Below are positions 41,590 through 41,797 of a stretch of DNA of 41,797 nucleotides, piece by piece. The position numbers were made by a program, and so were the translations under genes. The notes beneath the pieces are model-generated. The model did not search any database. It was not told the origin of the DNA and was given only the letters and a program-made list of their open reading frames with translations. Every line of letters begins with the position of its first letter. The first letter of the stretch is position 1. The stretch is from Welwitschia mirabilis (lineage: Eukaryota; Gnetophyta; Gnetopsida; Welwitschiales): assembly GCA_051453625.1 (NCBI GenBank), contig JBOZIK010000001.1, forward strand, positions 27,062,628 to 27,104,424. The letters are read 5' to 3'.

Positions 41590-41797
41590 ATTTGGTTAAA
41601 TTCGTAGTATAATGTTTGGATTCAAACTAAGTACAACACATATCATTCTTCCTAAGGGATAACATTGGATATTAGCTATAATTGCACCAACTTTAATCTT
41701 TAATGCAAGTATAAAAAGAAAATAAAAGAGAAGAAGAGATGAAATTTAGAATTGGATTTGAACTTTGTATAAGAGAGTAGAGAAGCAAAATAGCTCC
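41590..41797 (-). mobile_element. Partial 5-prime LTR of gypsy element G4
   Basis: If the primer site at 41,570-41,587 is right, the rest of the window is the 3-prime end of the 5-prime LTR on minus. It is cut by the window edge and cannot be checked against a sister LTR here. Confidence 0.35.

Noticed and set aside
1-41797. A host gene or a new functional system such as a defence or metabolic cluster
   Set aside because: All recognisable coding sequence is retroelement-derived and broken. No splice-structured host gene, tRNA or rRNA was seen.

Overview
The window is a stretch of plant nuclear DNA, most likely from a flowering plant, made almost entirely of old, nested LTR retrotransposons. 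The evidence is plant-type Ty3/gypsy gag, protease, reverse transcriptase (RT), RNase H and integrase (IN) remnants, a Sirevirus-like Ty1/copia element, tRNA-type primer binding sites, polypurine tracts, very high AT content, few visible CG dinucleotides and many in-frame stops. I found no host gene, tRNA, rRNA or CRISPR array. Every coding region seen is broken. Boundaries and similarities were judged by eye, with no alignments or database searches.

Layout, outermost layer first. (1) A Ty3/gypsy element on the minus strand (called G4 here) runs from a partial LTR and primer binding site near 41.6 kb through gag, protease and RT to RNase H at 37.26 kb. Its RNase H is split twice and resumes at 36,021-36,101 and below 26,405. 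It ends in the integrase N-terminal region near 25.7 kb. (2) Two Sirevirus-like LTR units sit in that RNase H, 81 bp apart and in opposite orientations: a solo LTR (36,102-37,257, plus strand, perfect ATTAG target duplication) and a full-length element (26,406-36,020, minus strand, GTTTT duplication) that has a third, envelope-like reading frame. (3) Another gypsy gag-protease remnant (G3, minus strand) lies at about 22.7-25.3 kb.

(4) Left of 22.7 kb are many copies of an Athila-like gypsy family in two subfamilies. Subfamily B (plus strand) has LTRs at 2,013-3,180, at 8,810-9,880 and at 10,008-10,702 joined to 22,133-22,682. The last LTR is split by an 11.4-kb insertion. (5) That insertion (10,703-22,132) is a minus-strand array of subfamily A, LTR-internal-LTR-internal-LTR, with a middle LTR serving both internal regions. 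It contains a tandemly repeated gag-protease unit and a gutted, roughly 1.3-kb internal region with a minisatellite.

Nothing here works together as a living pathway, because most catalytic motifs are lost. The most unusual non-coding signal is a family of short inverted repeats based on GTCATC/GATGAC (perhaps once GTCGTCC/GGACGAC). These recur through the LTRs, leaders and 3-prime regions of the Athila-like elements. Eight runs of N mark assembly gaps, and sister repeats show that at least two of them are wrongly sized.
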